Shown here piece by piece: positions 12,301 to 21,172 of a stretch of DNA of 31,159 nt. Under the pieces are notes generated by a model. It was not told where the DNA came from. It did not search any database and saw only the letters and a program-made list of their open reading frames with translations. The translations under genes were made by a program, and so were the position numbers. Source of the DNA: Tieghemiomyces parasiticus. Taxonomy: Eukaryota > Kickxellomycota > Dimargaritomycetes > Dimargaritales > Dimargaritaceae. The stretch is taken from NCBI GenBank assembly GCA_027575765.1, contig JANBPT010000549.1, positions 1 through 31,159 of the forward strand, given 5' to 3'. The number at the start of each line of letters is the position of its first letter. Position 1 is the first letter of the stretch.

Positions 12301-12627
12301 CATCCTTTACAACTCTCAGCGTTCGGAGGTTACCCAGGACACCAGCGATCGCCATCCCAAGGTTACGGGGGCATGGTCGTAGGGTCGGGCGGAGACCACC
12401 ACCACCACCACCCGTCGTCATCGTCGTCGTCATCCTACGCGGCGGTCCCCGTGGTGCGTGACCAGTACGGTCGGACTAACCGTAATTCTGTACTCTATGC
12501 GGGAACGGCCCCGCCGGCCATCATGCAGATGGAACGCGACTTTCTGGACAATTTTCCCGATCTTGGCCCTGACCATATTGACGGCGGGGACAGCTTTGAC
12601 CTCCCGGGTTTCCCGCGTTCCAAATGA
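6385..12627 (+). CDS. BEM3: Bem3-like Rho GTPase-activating protein (coiled coil, PX, PH, RhoGAP)
   Basis: A single open frame of 2080 residues. The domain order, a short N-terminal coiled coil (about 5-50, including NEQLWKIIEKQRLIIQQLQK), PX (about 980-1130), PH (about 1141-1247, from GFKAGYLTKRG to EEWIAALCFHA) and RhoGAP (about 1668-1853), is that of Bem3, the Cdc42 GAP acting at sites of polarised growth. The RhoGAP domain is complete: arginine finger R1712 in EGIYRLSGSS, LLKLFLRELPD, and the Asn of TLRNVGIVFSPSL. PX and PH should bind membrane phosphoinositides. The remaining 60% is disordered Ser/Pro/Ala sequence with an acidic run near 7461-7494, a Tyr/Pro-rich block (about 786-970), polyproline, and His and Ser runs near the C-terminus. 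The open frame extends upstream without an ATG; the ATG at 6385 directly precedes the coiled coil. The protein is much longer than yeast Bem3, through linkers. Confidence 0.93.
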   Translation: MVDEASNQSFRQVLAERNALKAQNEQLWKIIEKQRLIIQQLQKVSSKRNSQRHSKTAASIEAEAANTSQNDGDGPAASSRAPPTVSLQEVALRGAMGSPRKSLTPSPGETLAGLRTRSPSGPRGMPGSASATPEATSAASSPLAAAPATLRPTSVATSISPATSPPRKPTRKHPPIPRTERKGSNPPLPTFDEAAAIKEPVNQTAPTSQAERPMEPEDNQSFVVNLFEGVGTKFTDAETRAPRGVPSPSVVDDSGRDSFNLPSIFNPISRPTSAMPGAFTSTQPRYSSYSTDDLPSPSFSSTRFPTLEPPAPYAGQFAGRRKSNSFSEHRKYGALPPGLDVRALPSAGPSTAPAAETPAEEEEEEEDEESDTEVYQWNDVKRASRISPTGGQWSPYESRFIPVQPSPQLHARFGSSLKSGRTGKGPGRKSSKGRSVRDPPPPVAVAPLNDRITFDRASPTNPEPSSSHSTATTFEHSILSPRSHYPADGSQSALLGGSLDASSGAQPMSPIQGRSSVIHSELLATHSPATLSPVSSTHSECGPPQDETASSAAPSLASSAPVLPSPNSADPSVSSPVAAAHVATNDSRPSPAGSRQMRSRQGQPQRASYRLSLATGSQFNGESFFSTGDYLDEFYDSEDQAVEGSASSASHRSPGSSAPTSPLLALVSGEPANRSGADTLNNSTSSDLHRLRNGPVIEADSMDQVANSAYDSDGGAAAAVAAATSFGSVSSDEDRLQRALELNDPRERPPSELDVQGASGLSQPGHVDALSSTAPEAASTHVSPNYYSRPPARESVSNHYYDYRQPVPPRAAPMPPAPQAYHRPVSASQPAPEPTYTYPPQGYPAAQEEEQPYPYPPQFSQLEQEDGRAYPYQLSSPTPEQAPYQDSYPYTTGPSNLSPQPLSHPADLGPTHDVRAGPLQPPPSHRPSGPYEDDHLSLRRPSDVTTMDRASLDYTDHPGGPYPPLSQYLEEPGAEYPPLLSLQGVFVRVTGSVVKPNGKGKENLYFHLTIRRYNGDPAILSGMGSGPFSSSMANLANGPTLSEEESVILWTVQKLYTDFLALDAQMKQIQKRSRRSADKPARLPDKTLFNSLVPAKADLRTVALDHYLKTAVSLSLFEPEYLCEFLSTDLLENRPRAKPQGFKAGYLTKRGKNFGGWKRRFYYVSPDRPYLDYGDIMGGPRVGEICLLGSQIARQKTDVAKAGEFKYRHAFMVVERKRRSKDVVHHVFCAETDAEREEWIAALCFHAKAPPPSGSASAVSLVGSRSNAELPLPPPPAPSSGAPLPRPPPVLPAQALQRNYSDPNLGTSAAQLHATPAGASPGGARPSPSSSLRHPLGYQAAPHLAAEAGPGPLPRSLRSGSVDSHSSRAGSPHPGSAGLSPLSQYPAMSFPLPPTHGLSAAARPASPPLPAPPPSAPSAFSPQPTTSTSPPPPPPSKGRQAERSLPPPPVPAKDVPPSPNGPLRVNTSDLPALPGGPASSALAPSTGLAGTLSPTSPHQASPTAPKVTVDTQSLQRSATSPAVPTMSTLASTSAGSDSILTPVSASAHRSNAHPPPMDPADASPRSAHPLDGRHINQIVTEDFVPDLPDDTPTVTDDNLGRSKTTLHHSDSGDSLNEGGRRNRKQGRMTFNWSRTKKMFAASAVSGAAIGPGGLPYSDGPKFKPSGPVFGVPLARAVALSRIKENYELPALVYRTIEYLDAKDAALEEGIYRLSGSSQVIKTLKQRFDADGDFNILRSNTYHDVHAIAGLLKLFLRELPDSVLTPDLHPAFVRIVELSDRRARVKELGRLVSELPLANYTLLRALTAHLIRIVRMAETNKMTLRNVGIVFSPSLGIPAGIFNLLILEFKYIFWVNDEGNPAPRPVSEVPALLGGRSGGDAGPDGPVGDADRVPGTAPPAGSNDADDDDQPLQPPHPGFAHPQRPASSSGASQHTMMDLQHTFGPHGGSAPTDNASLYSQDGQSILSPPSVDHHPLQLSAFGGYPGHQRSPSQGYGGMVVGSGGDHHHHHPSSSSSSSYAAVPVVRDQYGRTNRNSVLYAGTAPPAIMQMERDFLDNFPDLGPDHIDGGDSFDLPGFPRSK

Positions 12628-13356
12628 AGAGGACAGCGCCGAGTGTAAAGGCGTGCGAGAGGCGGTGGTCTACTGTCCGCCAGGGGGGGGAGGGGAAAGG
12701 CAGGGAGGGAGGCTCCTATCAGTGACTGGGAGCTTTCCGGCCTACTTCTGGGGTTCTCTTTCTCTCTCTCTCTCGTTTGCCTATTTTTCTATGCTGACTC
12801 ACTGTCTCGTCACTTATTCTATTTTCTAACCTCCGATATCTCATCGTACCCTCTCACGCACTGCCGATTACCATGGCGGCACTTGTACACCCGCATCTCC
12901 TTCTATTATTTTTTACAGACTTTATTTCATTGTACCTTTCAAATATTTCGCCTTGACTCTCGATTAGGGCCCCCTCCTCGGTCCAAGTGTGATGATTGCC
13001 CCCAGTCGGATACCAAACGATTACTTTTGCGCTCCGGATAGTGTAGCTTCATTAGGGAGGAGGAATAGTTGTACAGATGTAGTGAAACAAGAGCGTGGAG
13101 TGGTGCTATGAGATGAGCGAAGGTAAAGGTACACAGGCCGAGGGCCAGCGACATGGTTATGAGAAATGGAGGAGGATAATGGGGAAGTATGGATAGAGAA
13201 GGAGGGGGGGACCTCGCAAATGAAAGAGGAAGGGCCGTGGGCTAGAAATAACTCGGGAATTGATAGAAGGGGAGGAGGAGAAGTGGGGAGATTGTAACGT
13301 TATCTTTGCGCCTTCTTCCTCCCCCTCCCACACGGTTCATATCGATCGGCGGGGCG
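12628..13356. other. Convergent intergenic region (3' flanks of GAP and RING genes)
   Basis: The GAP gene enters from the left and the RING gene from the right, so this 729-nt stretch should hold both 3' UTRs. It contains a (TC)n run near 12755-12774 and a T-rich patch around 12900-12935, but no AATAAA on the plus strand. The open frames are short and unconvincing. Confidence 0.6.
12755..12774. repeat. (TC)n microsatellite
   Basis: A run of about nine TC units in the 3' flank of the Bem3-like gene, bordered by other pyrimidine-rich sequence. Confidence 0.75.
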
Positions 13357-16071
13357 TTAGAGGTGGTGCCGTCGGGTCGATAATAACTGCCGACGGTCGC
13401 AAGCGGACCGGTTACGGTTATTTTCACTCGGGGCGGGGCCTTGGAAGGAGAGGGGACGCTGATGGGTACGGCTGGAGCCGGACCCCGCCGAACTCGGTAA
13501 CGTGCCCATGGCGTCCTCCCACATACCGCGAATGAGGGCACTACTATGGAAGGCCGGGTCCGAGTTGTTGGTAGCGGCCGCCGTGGGGATACTTGGTAAC
13601 CGCGGCCGGGTCGAGGGCCGGGTAAGCGATAGGTGTTGCAGGTGTCGTGTAAGATCGTAGGCGGAATCGGAAACCCGGTGCGATTGCGGGGGTCGCTGCT
13701 CGTCGACACCCAAGTTTTCCGTCAGAGAGGCCCGGTGGGCTCGTTCGCGGTGACGAATGTGGCCGAGGGCACTCTCGAGGACATTCATCCGGTCTAACAT
13801 ACCAGCCACCGAGGGCCGCGGGGGTAGACCCGATGGGCTCGACGTTGTCGCTGATCTGGTTGATAGCGGAGACGGCGGTGCACGGCGTGCACCGCGCGGG
13901 TGGGCAATTGGCCGGCCGTGGGGCGATCGCAGGGCGGCGGTACTGGGCGCCGGCACGGGCTCATCCGTCGAACGGCAATCAATAAATGATCGGAACATGG
14001 TACGCTGGTTGGTATCGGTTAGATTACGTACCGAAAAGCTGTTGGGGCGGACGCGGGCCGACCGTTGCCACGTCGCTCCTCCTGCCTCGTCCTCCGCGTG
14101 GGACCTATCACTCAGGTCGTGTTCCTCCACGTGATGGCGGTGCAGATCATCACTGGATGCGGCGGCGGCGGCGGAAGCCGCACTACTGCGTCCGTGCACA
14201 GGACAGGGCGCCTCGGTTGCCTCCTGTAAAATTGATATCCCGACATCTAAATCAAGGTGACTAATACTCTGGTCGAGGTTCAACTCCTCGTGCAAATCTG
14301 AGCGGTGGTGGTGATGACGTTGATCGGGGGTGACCTCGGCTGCTTCTGCCGACGTCATGTCAAAGCGGTAGCGGTCAGTCGGAAGAAAATCGGAGGTCTC
14401 CGTTTCGTCCACATCGCTACCGAAGTACTCCATATCGCTGTGCGCATCGTCATCCGTATAGAGGTCGGGCATGGGTGAGTGTAAGCGTAGCGAACGATGA
14501 TCGCTCTCGCTTTCGTCGTCATCATCATTCAATGTGAGGCGCGGGCCGGGGTAAGGGATCTCGGCTAGGGTTGGGACGGCACTCGGGGTCGTCGGGTGGA
14601 TTGAGGTGGTGGGGGCGGGTGTAGGGCCGGGCGTGGTCGGGCTTGTGACGGGTGCTAGGGTAAAGAAACCGGGGGTGGTGAGATTTTAGTTGATGGTAAG
14701 TGAAGTGAGTAGGCTACTGAGATGAGAGCGGGATAAGGACAAGTATCGGGCTGAGGAAACCCTCACCTAGTCGACAAATATAGATTGCGAACGCTACACC
14801 GTATGAGGTGGCGGGCACATGCACTTACAGTATCCCGTTGGCAGAGTCGGCTCCAGCCAATTTAGAAAGAGGTTGTCCGCGATCAGTTGTGGTTGGGCCG
14901 ACAGTATATCGAAGTTGTCTACCTCTTCGTTCCGCGTCCCCATTAGCATCCCCAAATACTCCGAGCTCTGCCGGACATAATTCTCCAGCTGCCCGGGCTG
15001 ATGGGACAAAATGTCCGGGGACGCCAGTAAAGGTGGAGATGGTGCAAAAGATTCATGAAGCGTAGAGATGGGAAAGGGGTTTGCATTCATATCGGACGGG
15101 GCCACTGACGCCGCCGCCGGATCCGGCCGGGGCCCGCGGCCGTTCAGGACGCGAGTGGACGCCCCCGCCGTGGAGGACTGGCAGTGCGTACAAGTTACTG
15201 AATCCATGATGGTCGAACACAGTCCGCACACTACCATAACGGTACCCTCGCGTAGCAGGGAAGGCGAAATGCGCGTCGGGAAGAGACCACCCCAATCTTC
15301 CTCGTCTCGGTCCCCACCGTCACCGCCATTACGGTTACCGCTCTCGCCCCCGGCGGCCTCGCGCGCCCCGCCCTCCCGGGCGTCGATGAGGCTGGGTCCC
15401 TGGCCGCGGGCCTGGAAGCGCAGGAGCCGGTCCACGCTGGCTGTATCGATGGCTTCTGACTCCGCTGTAGGCCCAGCGGTGGGTGTAGCGGCGCGGGAGT
15501 CCGTGAGCAGGCTGGCCAGGGTCTGCTCGCTGCAGCACGAGGCGAACATGGCCCGGGCGGTGGAATGGCTGGCCTCGTCAAGGTCAACGGGAACCGAATG
15601 CCGGCCCAGAGTACGGATGGACTCGACCAGGTCGCGCAAGCCGTAGGACTCGACGGGTCGACGACGCACGGGGGCCCGGCAGTGCGGGCATACCTTGTTA
15701 ACCGGCAGCCAAGACCGGAGGCAGGTGCGGCAGAACGAATGGCCACACTCGAGGGTGCAGGGTTGGGTGTAGAGCTCGGCGCACACCGCGCAGGTCGCAG
15801 CCTGCCGCGCCGTTTCCAGGGTGCGCTCCCGGGCGAGCTGGTTGTCGCGGGCCTGTTCGAGGACCCGGTGCATCCGGTACATAAGTAGGTAATGTTCGCC
15901 GGTCTGTTGGCACAATCGCTGTACCCGGCTGGCCAACTTATCGTCGCCAGGGGTGCTGGCAGCGGTCGGCAGGGCGACCGTCTCGGTCGAGGACAAGGAC
16001 ATGGCTCGGCGGTGAATAGGTGTGTCGGTCAGGTCAACTTCAGTCGCCGGCGCGGACGCTTTATGCCGCAT
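13357..16071 (-). CDS. RING-finger (C3HC4) protein, probable E3 ubiquitin ligase, two exons
   Basis: On the minus strand exon 1 (16071-14829) and exon 2 (14654-13357) join at matching phase 1 across a 174-nt intron (GTAAGT donor, CCCTAG acceptor) to give 846 residues. Residues about 45-92 (QTGEHYLLMYRMHRV, then Arg/Glu/Gln-rich sequence) look helical or coiled-coil. The RING follows at once: C94, C97, C109, H111, C114, C117, C128, C131, with CAVC, CGHSFCRTC and CPHC, a full C3HC4 set with the hydrophobic and Pro residues (LRSWLP, P129) needed for E2 binding. A second four-cysteine motif (C282, C285, C294, C297) may bind another zinc. The C-terminal half is acidic, Ser-rich and disordered, with no domain I recognise. 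Alternative start M24 is possible; the frame stays open to 16335 but has no ATG there. Substrate unknown. Confidence 0.85.
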
Positions 16072-17507
16072 AGCGACTGAAAGACACGGGCAGGCCTGCT
16101 GGTTAGGTAAAGAGCAATGGATTCGGCTAAGCTGAGGCCGCCGGACGGTGTAAATGGACAGGTTAACGCGGTAGGCGGAATGGGAAAAGGGAGTGATGCG
16201 ATGGGGATGGCTGCTAAAAGTGTAGACAAGGAGAAGGAGGAAGAGGAAGAGGGCCTGGGTGAGTGCAGGGAGACCGGCATATGAAAGTCCGCAGAGATAA
16301 CACCAGGGATGAAGGACACCCGGCCGAGTTGGCAATGGGGATGCGCGAGAGGTTCGGCTAGGTGGAGATGCTACAAGGGGGAGACGAAGTCAGTACCAAA
16401 AGCTTGCTTGACAGCGAGACTTCCTAGGTCAGGCTATCTATGGCGGCCCAGGGCGTGCACGGACAAGCGGAGGCGAGGCTAGGCGTACTTGACAATGACA
16501 TCGGCCGTCAGTATGGCAGCCGCTCGAAGGCTAAAGCCTGCGATAATAGGGGCCGCCCTCATGTAGTCGGGCTAGGCCAGGTTGTGGGAGGCAGGAACTC
16601 CCCCCACCGTCCCCTTCCCCCCCTCCCACAAGACCCGGACGCGGGAAAACGAAACAAGGGAATTTGAAGGTATAATCCCTTCGACAGGGCAGGTCCGCAG
16701 GTCCTTTATCACCTTCTCTTTTAGCAGCTCCCCTTCCCATGTCAGCCTCCTTGCTGGCAACGCTTTCCTTCAGCTCCTACCCTCCTACCTCACATTCGTC
16801 TCCCCCATGTCCGCCTGGTACCGGTCTTACTATGATACTGTGCCCACGGGGCCGCATGATCCTGCACCACAAGAGAGCCCCCTAGCCAGATTTTATCCTT
16901 TCGTACGTTAATGAGCGGGAAATGTGAATTGCTGGCTGGAGGTGTCTTCAAGGCCCTCGGTCCATTACTCCCAAAGGAGTGGCGTATCTAGACCGGAGGC
17001 CTTAAAGGTCGATCCGGCCAGACACGGCCCCTGTTAATGACTTGAATGCTTAGCTTTCCCACTCGCAACGATGATTTTCCTCTACTGTAGTTACCGGTCC
17101 ACCCCCTCCCGTGCAACAGCCTAGTAAAGGGGACCAGCACCACCCACCTTCTAGGCCCACATCCACGACGGCTGCATAATGTAGCCCCACCCCTCAAGTG
17201 GCTAAATTCGACCGCAAACTCAGTGCCTCATCTAATAGGCAGTCACGCCATCAGAGGGGGGGGGCGCCCATCATCTGTCAGATCTCTAGCTGAACAGGGG
17301 GTGAGCAACAGGCGGATTTTCGCCATCGGACTGTAGACGATGGGGCGCATCGTGGGGACGGGCACACACGGAGCCTCGGCCACCATAATTACCGGATTGA
17401 CGAGACGGAGAGTGCTGGTCCCCCTATATCTCCGCACTAAACCCCATCATGTTTAATCCAAGTGCCGACTAATATTGAGCTCATTTTTACCACCTAAAAG
17501 TAATTGG
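16072..17507. other. Intergenic region upstream of the RING gene and downstream of the lectin gene
   Basis: About 1.4 kb. The first 300 nt are probably the RING gene's leader on the minus strand; they contain a strong 3' splice-site-like sequence (CTTGTCTACACTTTTAG, about 16214-16230 on the minus strand), so a 5' UTR intron is possible. The rest shows only overlapping short frames with no domain or consistent codon use. Confidence 0.5.
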
Positions 17508-17513
17508 TTTATT
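17508..17513 (-). terminator. AATAAA poly(A) signal candidate of the lectin gene
   Basis: AATAAA on the minus strand lies about 205 nt past the lectin stop codon, a plausible 3' UTR length. An uninterrupted T tract (17670-17658 on the minus strand) lies between the two. Confidence 0.45.
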
Positions 17514-17657
17514 ACAGAGACGTCGAATGATGAAGTGCATAAGAAATATATCGGAGGCTGCCGCAGCAAACTGTTAAACGGAAGAAATTGGGCACCAGAT
17601 ACAGTTTGAAATGAGGGCGGAACTTAAAAGGTAGCCAGTGATAGAAAATAAGGAAGT

Positions 17658-17670
17658 AAAAAAAAAAAAA
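17658..17670. repeat. Homopolymer A13/T13 tract in the lectin 3' UTR
   Basis: Thirteen consecutive A residues on the plus strand, 49 nt downstream of the lectin stop on the minus strand. The length of such a run may be inexact in the assembly. Confidence 0.8.
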
Positions 17671-17718
17671 CCGCCAGGCAGCTTGAGAACCTTCCCAGTT
17701 CGCTTACAATAGCTACAT

Positions 17719-19309
17719 CTAAAAGTACTTCTTGGAAGCGGCGGTGCGCTGCTTGTAAAAGCTGAACAACACGAGGACGAGGGCCTGGGCGGCAACGACG
17801 AGACCGATAAGGGTGAAGGATGACATGGCATGGTGGGTTGGGGGTCCGTGGTGGACGGGGGCGGCATGGTCAAAGTGGGCGCCCTGGCTAGTCTCAAGGA
17901 AATGCTGGATTTCGTCGAGGCGGTGCAGGATCGTGTGCAGAAGGTCCTCATGGTCCGCCCCGCCAGCCGAGGGTCCACTGCCCACCGCCGAGGCGTGGGC
18001 ATGTCCGGCCACCCGGTCGACCACGGACTTGATGGACCCGAGTTCCCGGCCGAGGCGCTTGACGTCCTGCATAATCTCGTTGGTCACCGTCCCGTGCACG
18101 GCACCGCCGGCCCCCGTGATAGCGTCCGGAATCTTCCCGTGGAGCCCGGCCATGTCTAACTTGGAATGGAGGGCCTCGAGGGCCTCCAAGATGGCCATCT
18201 GGTTGGTCTCGAAGTGCTCGTGGCTAGGTTCCTCCGACCGGCCGTACTGGTCACGGTGGAGGTCGTTCTCGATATGGTGGTGGTACTCCTTAGAGTGCTC
18301 GTGGATCTCGTCAAACTGGTGACGCATCTTGCTGTCCATGTGGTGGTGGTCGCTGTCATGCGCTTCCATAATCTTGGGACGCGGGTTGACCTCATACAAG
18401 TCGAACGAGTTGACGTCGTGGTTGTCTGGCTGCGGACCTGACGACGCGCTGAAACCGAAGTGGTAGCCGGTGGGGAGGTCCAGCTGCTCCTTGACAAAGC
18501 ACTCGTGGAACTTTTCACCCTCGTGCGTGGCGTCCACCTCGAGCTGTAGGCGGATAGAAAAAGGAAGCAGGGGTAAGTACAATGGCGGATGCAAAGTGAC
18601 GGATTAGCTCTGGCTGTTAGCACCATACCGTTGAAGTGGGGCATTCCCCTTATGACGCCCTCGCTTAGACCACTCATTAGAGCCGAGAACCTACCTTGAG
18701 CGTCCGCTTGCTATAGGTCACGCGAGCGTGAACCAACTCGTGGGTCCGGCGCACGTCGTGGAAGCACGACCCGATCATGTGGTCGTTCAAGTTGTGGGTA
18801 TCGTGCAGCTTGACGGTACCGTCATTGGTGTAGGCCATAATGAATGGACTGCTCTTGTGCTCATGCTCGTCGTACGTGTGGAAAATAATACCCAGGCCCT
18901 TAAAGGGATCTTCATTACCGTATGTAGGGCCTGATTTTCCGGGGGCGGCAGTATACCAGAAGGCCATGCCGTCGGATCCTGCCTCACTCTCACCAGAGAT
19001 ATGGAAAGTGAAGTAGGCCTCCCATTCGGCGTGCGGGTTGGGCTGGGTGCCCCAGAAGGAGCCCTGGGTGTCGTGGATGGCCGAGGTCAGACGGACGAAT
19101 TCGTTCGTCACGGTGGCGTTACCGTACGACCGCCAATAGGGCACATCGTTAAAGAATTGGAGAGGGTGCTTAAAACCATGCTTGTAGTCGTGGCGCTTGG
19201 CCGAATGCGCCACGTGCATATTTGCTGTCACATCTGCAGGACCCGCGGCGAGGAGCAGGGCGGAGGCCAACGTGGCCAGCGACAGGGAGCCGGATAATTT
19301 CCAGTGCAT
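17719..19309 (-). CDS. L-type lectin cargo receptor (ERGIC-53/Emp46/Emp47 family), two exons
   Basis: Exon 1 (19309-18695) and exon 2 (18543-17719) join in phase 0 across a 151-nt intron to give 479 residues. Residues 1-29 form a signal peptide (LATLASALLLAAGPADVTA). The lectin domain runs from about 42 to 258: YWRSYGNA, the hallmark GSDGMAFWY at 111-119, GLGIIFHTY at 138-146, and C182/C220 placed like the conserved disulfide pair. Residues 265-430 form a His-rich, partly coiled-coil lumenal stalk. A transmembrane helix spans about 446-468, and the short tail ends KKYF, closely matching the KKFF-type tail of ERGIC-53 that couples COPI retrieval and COPII export. It should cycle between ER and Golgi carrying glycoprotein cargo. 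The usual calcium ligands look changed (see findings). Choice between Emp46, Emp47 and ERGIC-53 orthology is not possible by eye. Confidence 0.92.
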
Positions 19310-19370
19310 CGTGTGGGTCGGAGGGGCTGGGGCGTGATGTGTGTGTGAGGATACGTGAACTCTAAATCCA

Positions 19371-19380
19371 AAAATATAAA
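19371..19380 (-). promoter_or_regulatory. TATA-like element of the lectin gene
   Basis: The minus strand reads TTTATATTTT about 62 nt upstream of the lectin ATG (19309), within an A/T-rich island in otherwise GC-rich sequence. Distance and composition fit a core promoter with a short leader. Confidence 0.4.
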
Positions 19381-19610
19381 AATTGGGTGGACAGCTCGGG
19401 AACCGAGGTTGTGGAGTAGCCGATAGTGCGCTGCGTCAAAGGAAGAGCATGCAATGTGGGGGATGCAATATGTTACAACAGTGAGGGTATGTGGGGGGAA
19501 GAAAAGGACAGCGAACCAGAGCGAGCGGAGAAGCGTAGATACTTACGAATAGGGGGCCGGGGACCGAGCCGCTTTTAAAGGGAGTCGGCACCGAAGCAAT
19601 GCCGTCGATT

Positions 19611-19685
19611 TTATGAAGCGGAAGTCGTCTTGGCCGCGAACGAAGCGATGCTAACCATGGTGACCAAGGAGAATGCGGTATACAT
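19611..19685 (-). other. Signal-peptide-like micro-ORF, 24 residues, with a splice donor downstream
   Basis: On the minus strand an ATG at 19685 starts a 24-residue peptide (MYTAFSLVTMVSIASFAAKT and four more residues) that resembles a secretion signal but then meets TAA. The overlapping next frame continues open through HKIDGIASVPTPF to a strong GTAAGT donor at 19548, followed by a pyrimidine-rich acceptor ending at 19431 that would keep that frame open. This could be a uORF in a lectin 5' UTR exon, a frameshifted small secreted protein gene, or chance. Confidence 0.25.
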
Positions 19686-19720
19686 TTCCAGGACGCAGCG
19701 GGCGGCGGGGGGCAGGAAGA

Positions 19721-19737
19721 AGAGAGAGAGAGAGAGC
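19721..19737. repeat. (GA)n microsatellite
   Basis: A short uninterrupted AG/GA dinucleotide run in the intergenic region upstream of the lectin gene. Confidence 0.7.
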
Positions 19738-19877
19738 TGACGTTTAGGTATGGATTGGCGCAATGGTGGCCATCGTATCTTCGTTGACCCCCAGTTAACA
19801 AAGATGATACGGAAGGTCGACATTGGACACATTAGTGTAGCAGAAGGTGCGAACAAGGAACCTAATTTACAATGTCG

Positions 19878-19899
19878 CTCCTCCTCCTCCTCCTCCTCT
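19878..19899. repeat. (CTC)n trinucleotide run
   Basis: About seven CTC/TCC units in tandem within intergenic sequence, with no coding context that I can support. Confidence 0.7.
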
Positions 19900-21051
19900 C
19901 TCCACTCCCTTCTCTGCTCTGCTCTCGTATACCTACCCCGACGAATAGGACGTGGCTGCGTCTGATCTGCTCGCCCCCCTCCACTAGCGGTTAGCCATAT
20001 AATCGACTCGCCCTGCGGCTTTCTTCTACCCTGCGCCGTACGGTCGATCCCCGTCTTTTCCTATGCCACCACGGGCGGAGGTATGTACGAGGATCCAATG
20101 TCATCAAAGACCGGATCGGCTGGCCCCCATCGTGCCGCTCCCACTGCCTCTCCTCCAGTCGATGATGGTGGAGGGGGCCAAACTTTGTTGGGGCAGAGGG
20201 GGGAAAGACGCGACGTGGTACGTAGAGCTCGTAGCATAATAGCGACTAATGGGAGACGTGCGGGCCGTACACGCATGCCAAGTTTTCGCCCAAGGAAAGG
20301 TGATGAACTTTCAATTCGTAATCACGAACCGCCATCGGCACCAAAGGGAGGGGCTGGCTAGTTGACCCCCTTCCCTTACCGCTCCCTTCCCCCCCACAGA
20401 TTTTACAAAGACTATACGGCAATTCATGTTGCACAGGATTTGATAAATCTATACGGGCCTTTGTGCGCCTGTAAAGACACGGAGAGGGGAGCATGATTTT
20501 GGAGGGATGAGCCCGCTGGTTCACAATGCGTCGACGTCCAGCTTCGATATCGCTCGATCCACGGGTGTAGGCGAAATATATCGTTAGCTGATAGCCGAAC
20601 AGATCAGCCCTAGGCCTAGGGGGCCCTCTATAATGCAGCCATGTAAGCACTGACGTTCGATCCACATGGAAACCTAAGCGTCAGCGCCAGCAAAAGTACT
20701 GCTATATAACCTGGTCAAGGTCTTCCTTCAGCCAGACTCGGATAAAAGACGCTGACATCGTTAGCAAAGCATATCCGTCCTCGAACCCTATGGGGAGGCC
20801 CGTAGTCGAGAAATTGGTCACGATGACGGTCACTAGCTTGCGGAGCTCTTTCCGGCTACCCCTTCCATCAGAGTCAGGACGCTCTTCCCGAAACCGGCAC
20901 CTCAGCAACCTAGCGATAAGACCGCGAAGAAGCACGATTGACGAATACTTTCGGCAGCGGCCACTGTGGCTTTGGTAGAACCCTACTACGCATGATAGGC
21001 CACTTCAAACCGCTACCTAGTTCTACTCCGTCTTAGGTTTTGGGGATGGGG

Positions 21052-21059
21052 TTTAAATA
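21052..21059 (+). promoter_or_regulatory. TATA-like element (TTTAAATA) of the NmrA-like gene
   Basis: TTTAAATA lies about 115 nt upstream of the ATG at 21173. The sequence between it and the ATG is C/T/A-rich and has no ATG, as expected for a short leader. A CCACAG just before the ATG resembles a 3' splice site, so a leader intron is possible. Confidence 0.35.
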
Positions 21060-21172
21060 GTTGACTTGGCCGCCTGTGCCTTTAACCAACACCGCTACAA
21101 CCACAGCCACGCTAATCCACCTTCTAAACTCTTCACACGCCTACATTCTCTCCCTCCTCGCCACAGGCCATC

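Larger units (their letters stand above)
19310..21051. other. Divergent intergenic region between the lectin and NmrA-like genes
   Basis: About 1.7 kb separating two genes transcribed away from each other. The left part carries the lectin promoter and a signal-peptide-like micro-ORF on the minus strand (19685-19611), reported separately. A (GA)n run lies near 19721-19737 and a (CTC)n run near 19878-19899. No domain-bearing frame is visible from 19900 to 21050. Confidence 0.5.

Noticed and set aside
16072..16335. N-terminal extension of the RING protein with a hydrophobic segment
   Set aside because: It is open but starts with TTG and has no ATG before 16071. A strong splice-acceptor-like sequence inside suggests leader rather than coding sequence.
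20640..20665. GACGTTCGATCC as the T-arm of a tRNA gene
   Set aside because: No matching A box, acceptor stem or anticodon arm could be built upstream, and no other B-box-like site gave a cloverleaf.
20703..20709. TATATAA as promoter of the NmrA-like gene
   Set aside because: It lies about 470 nt upstream with intervening ATGs (for example near 20790). The TTTAAATA at 21052 fits better.
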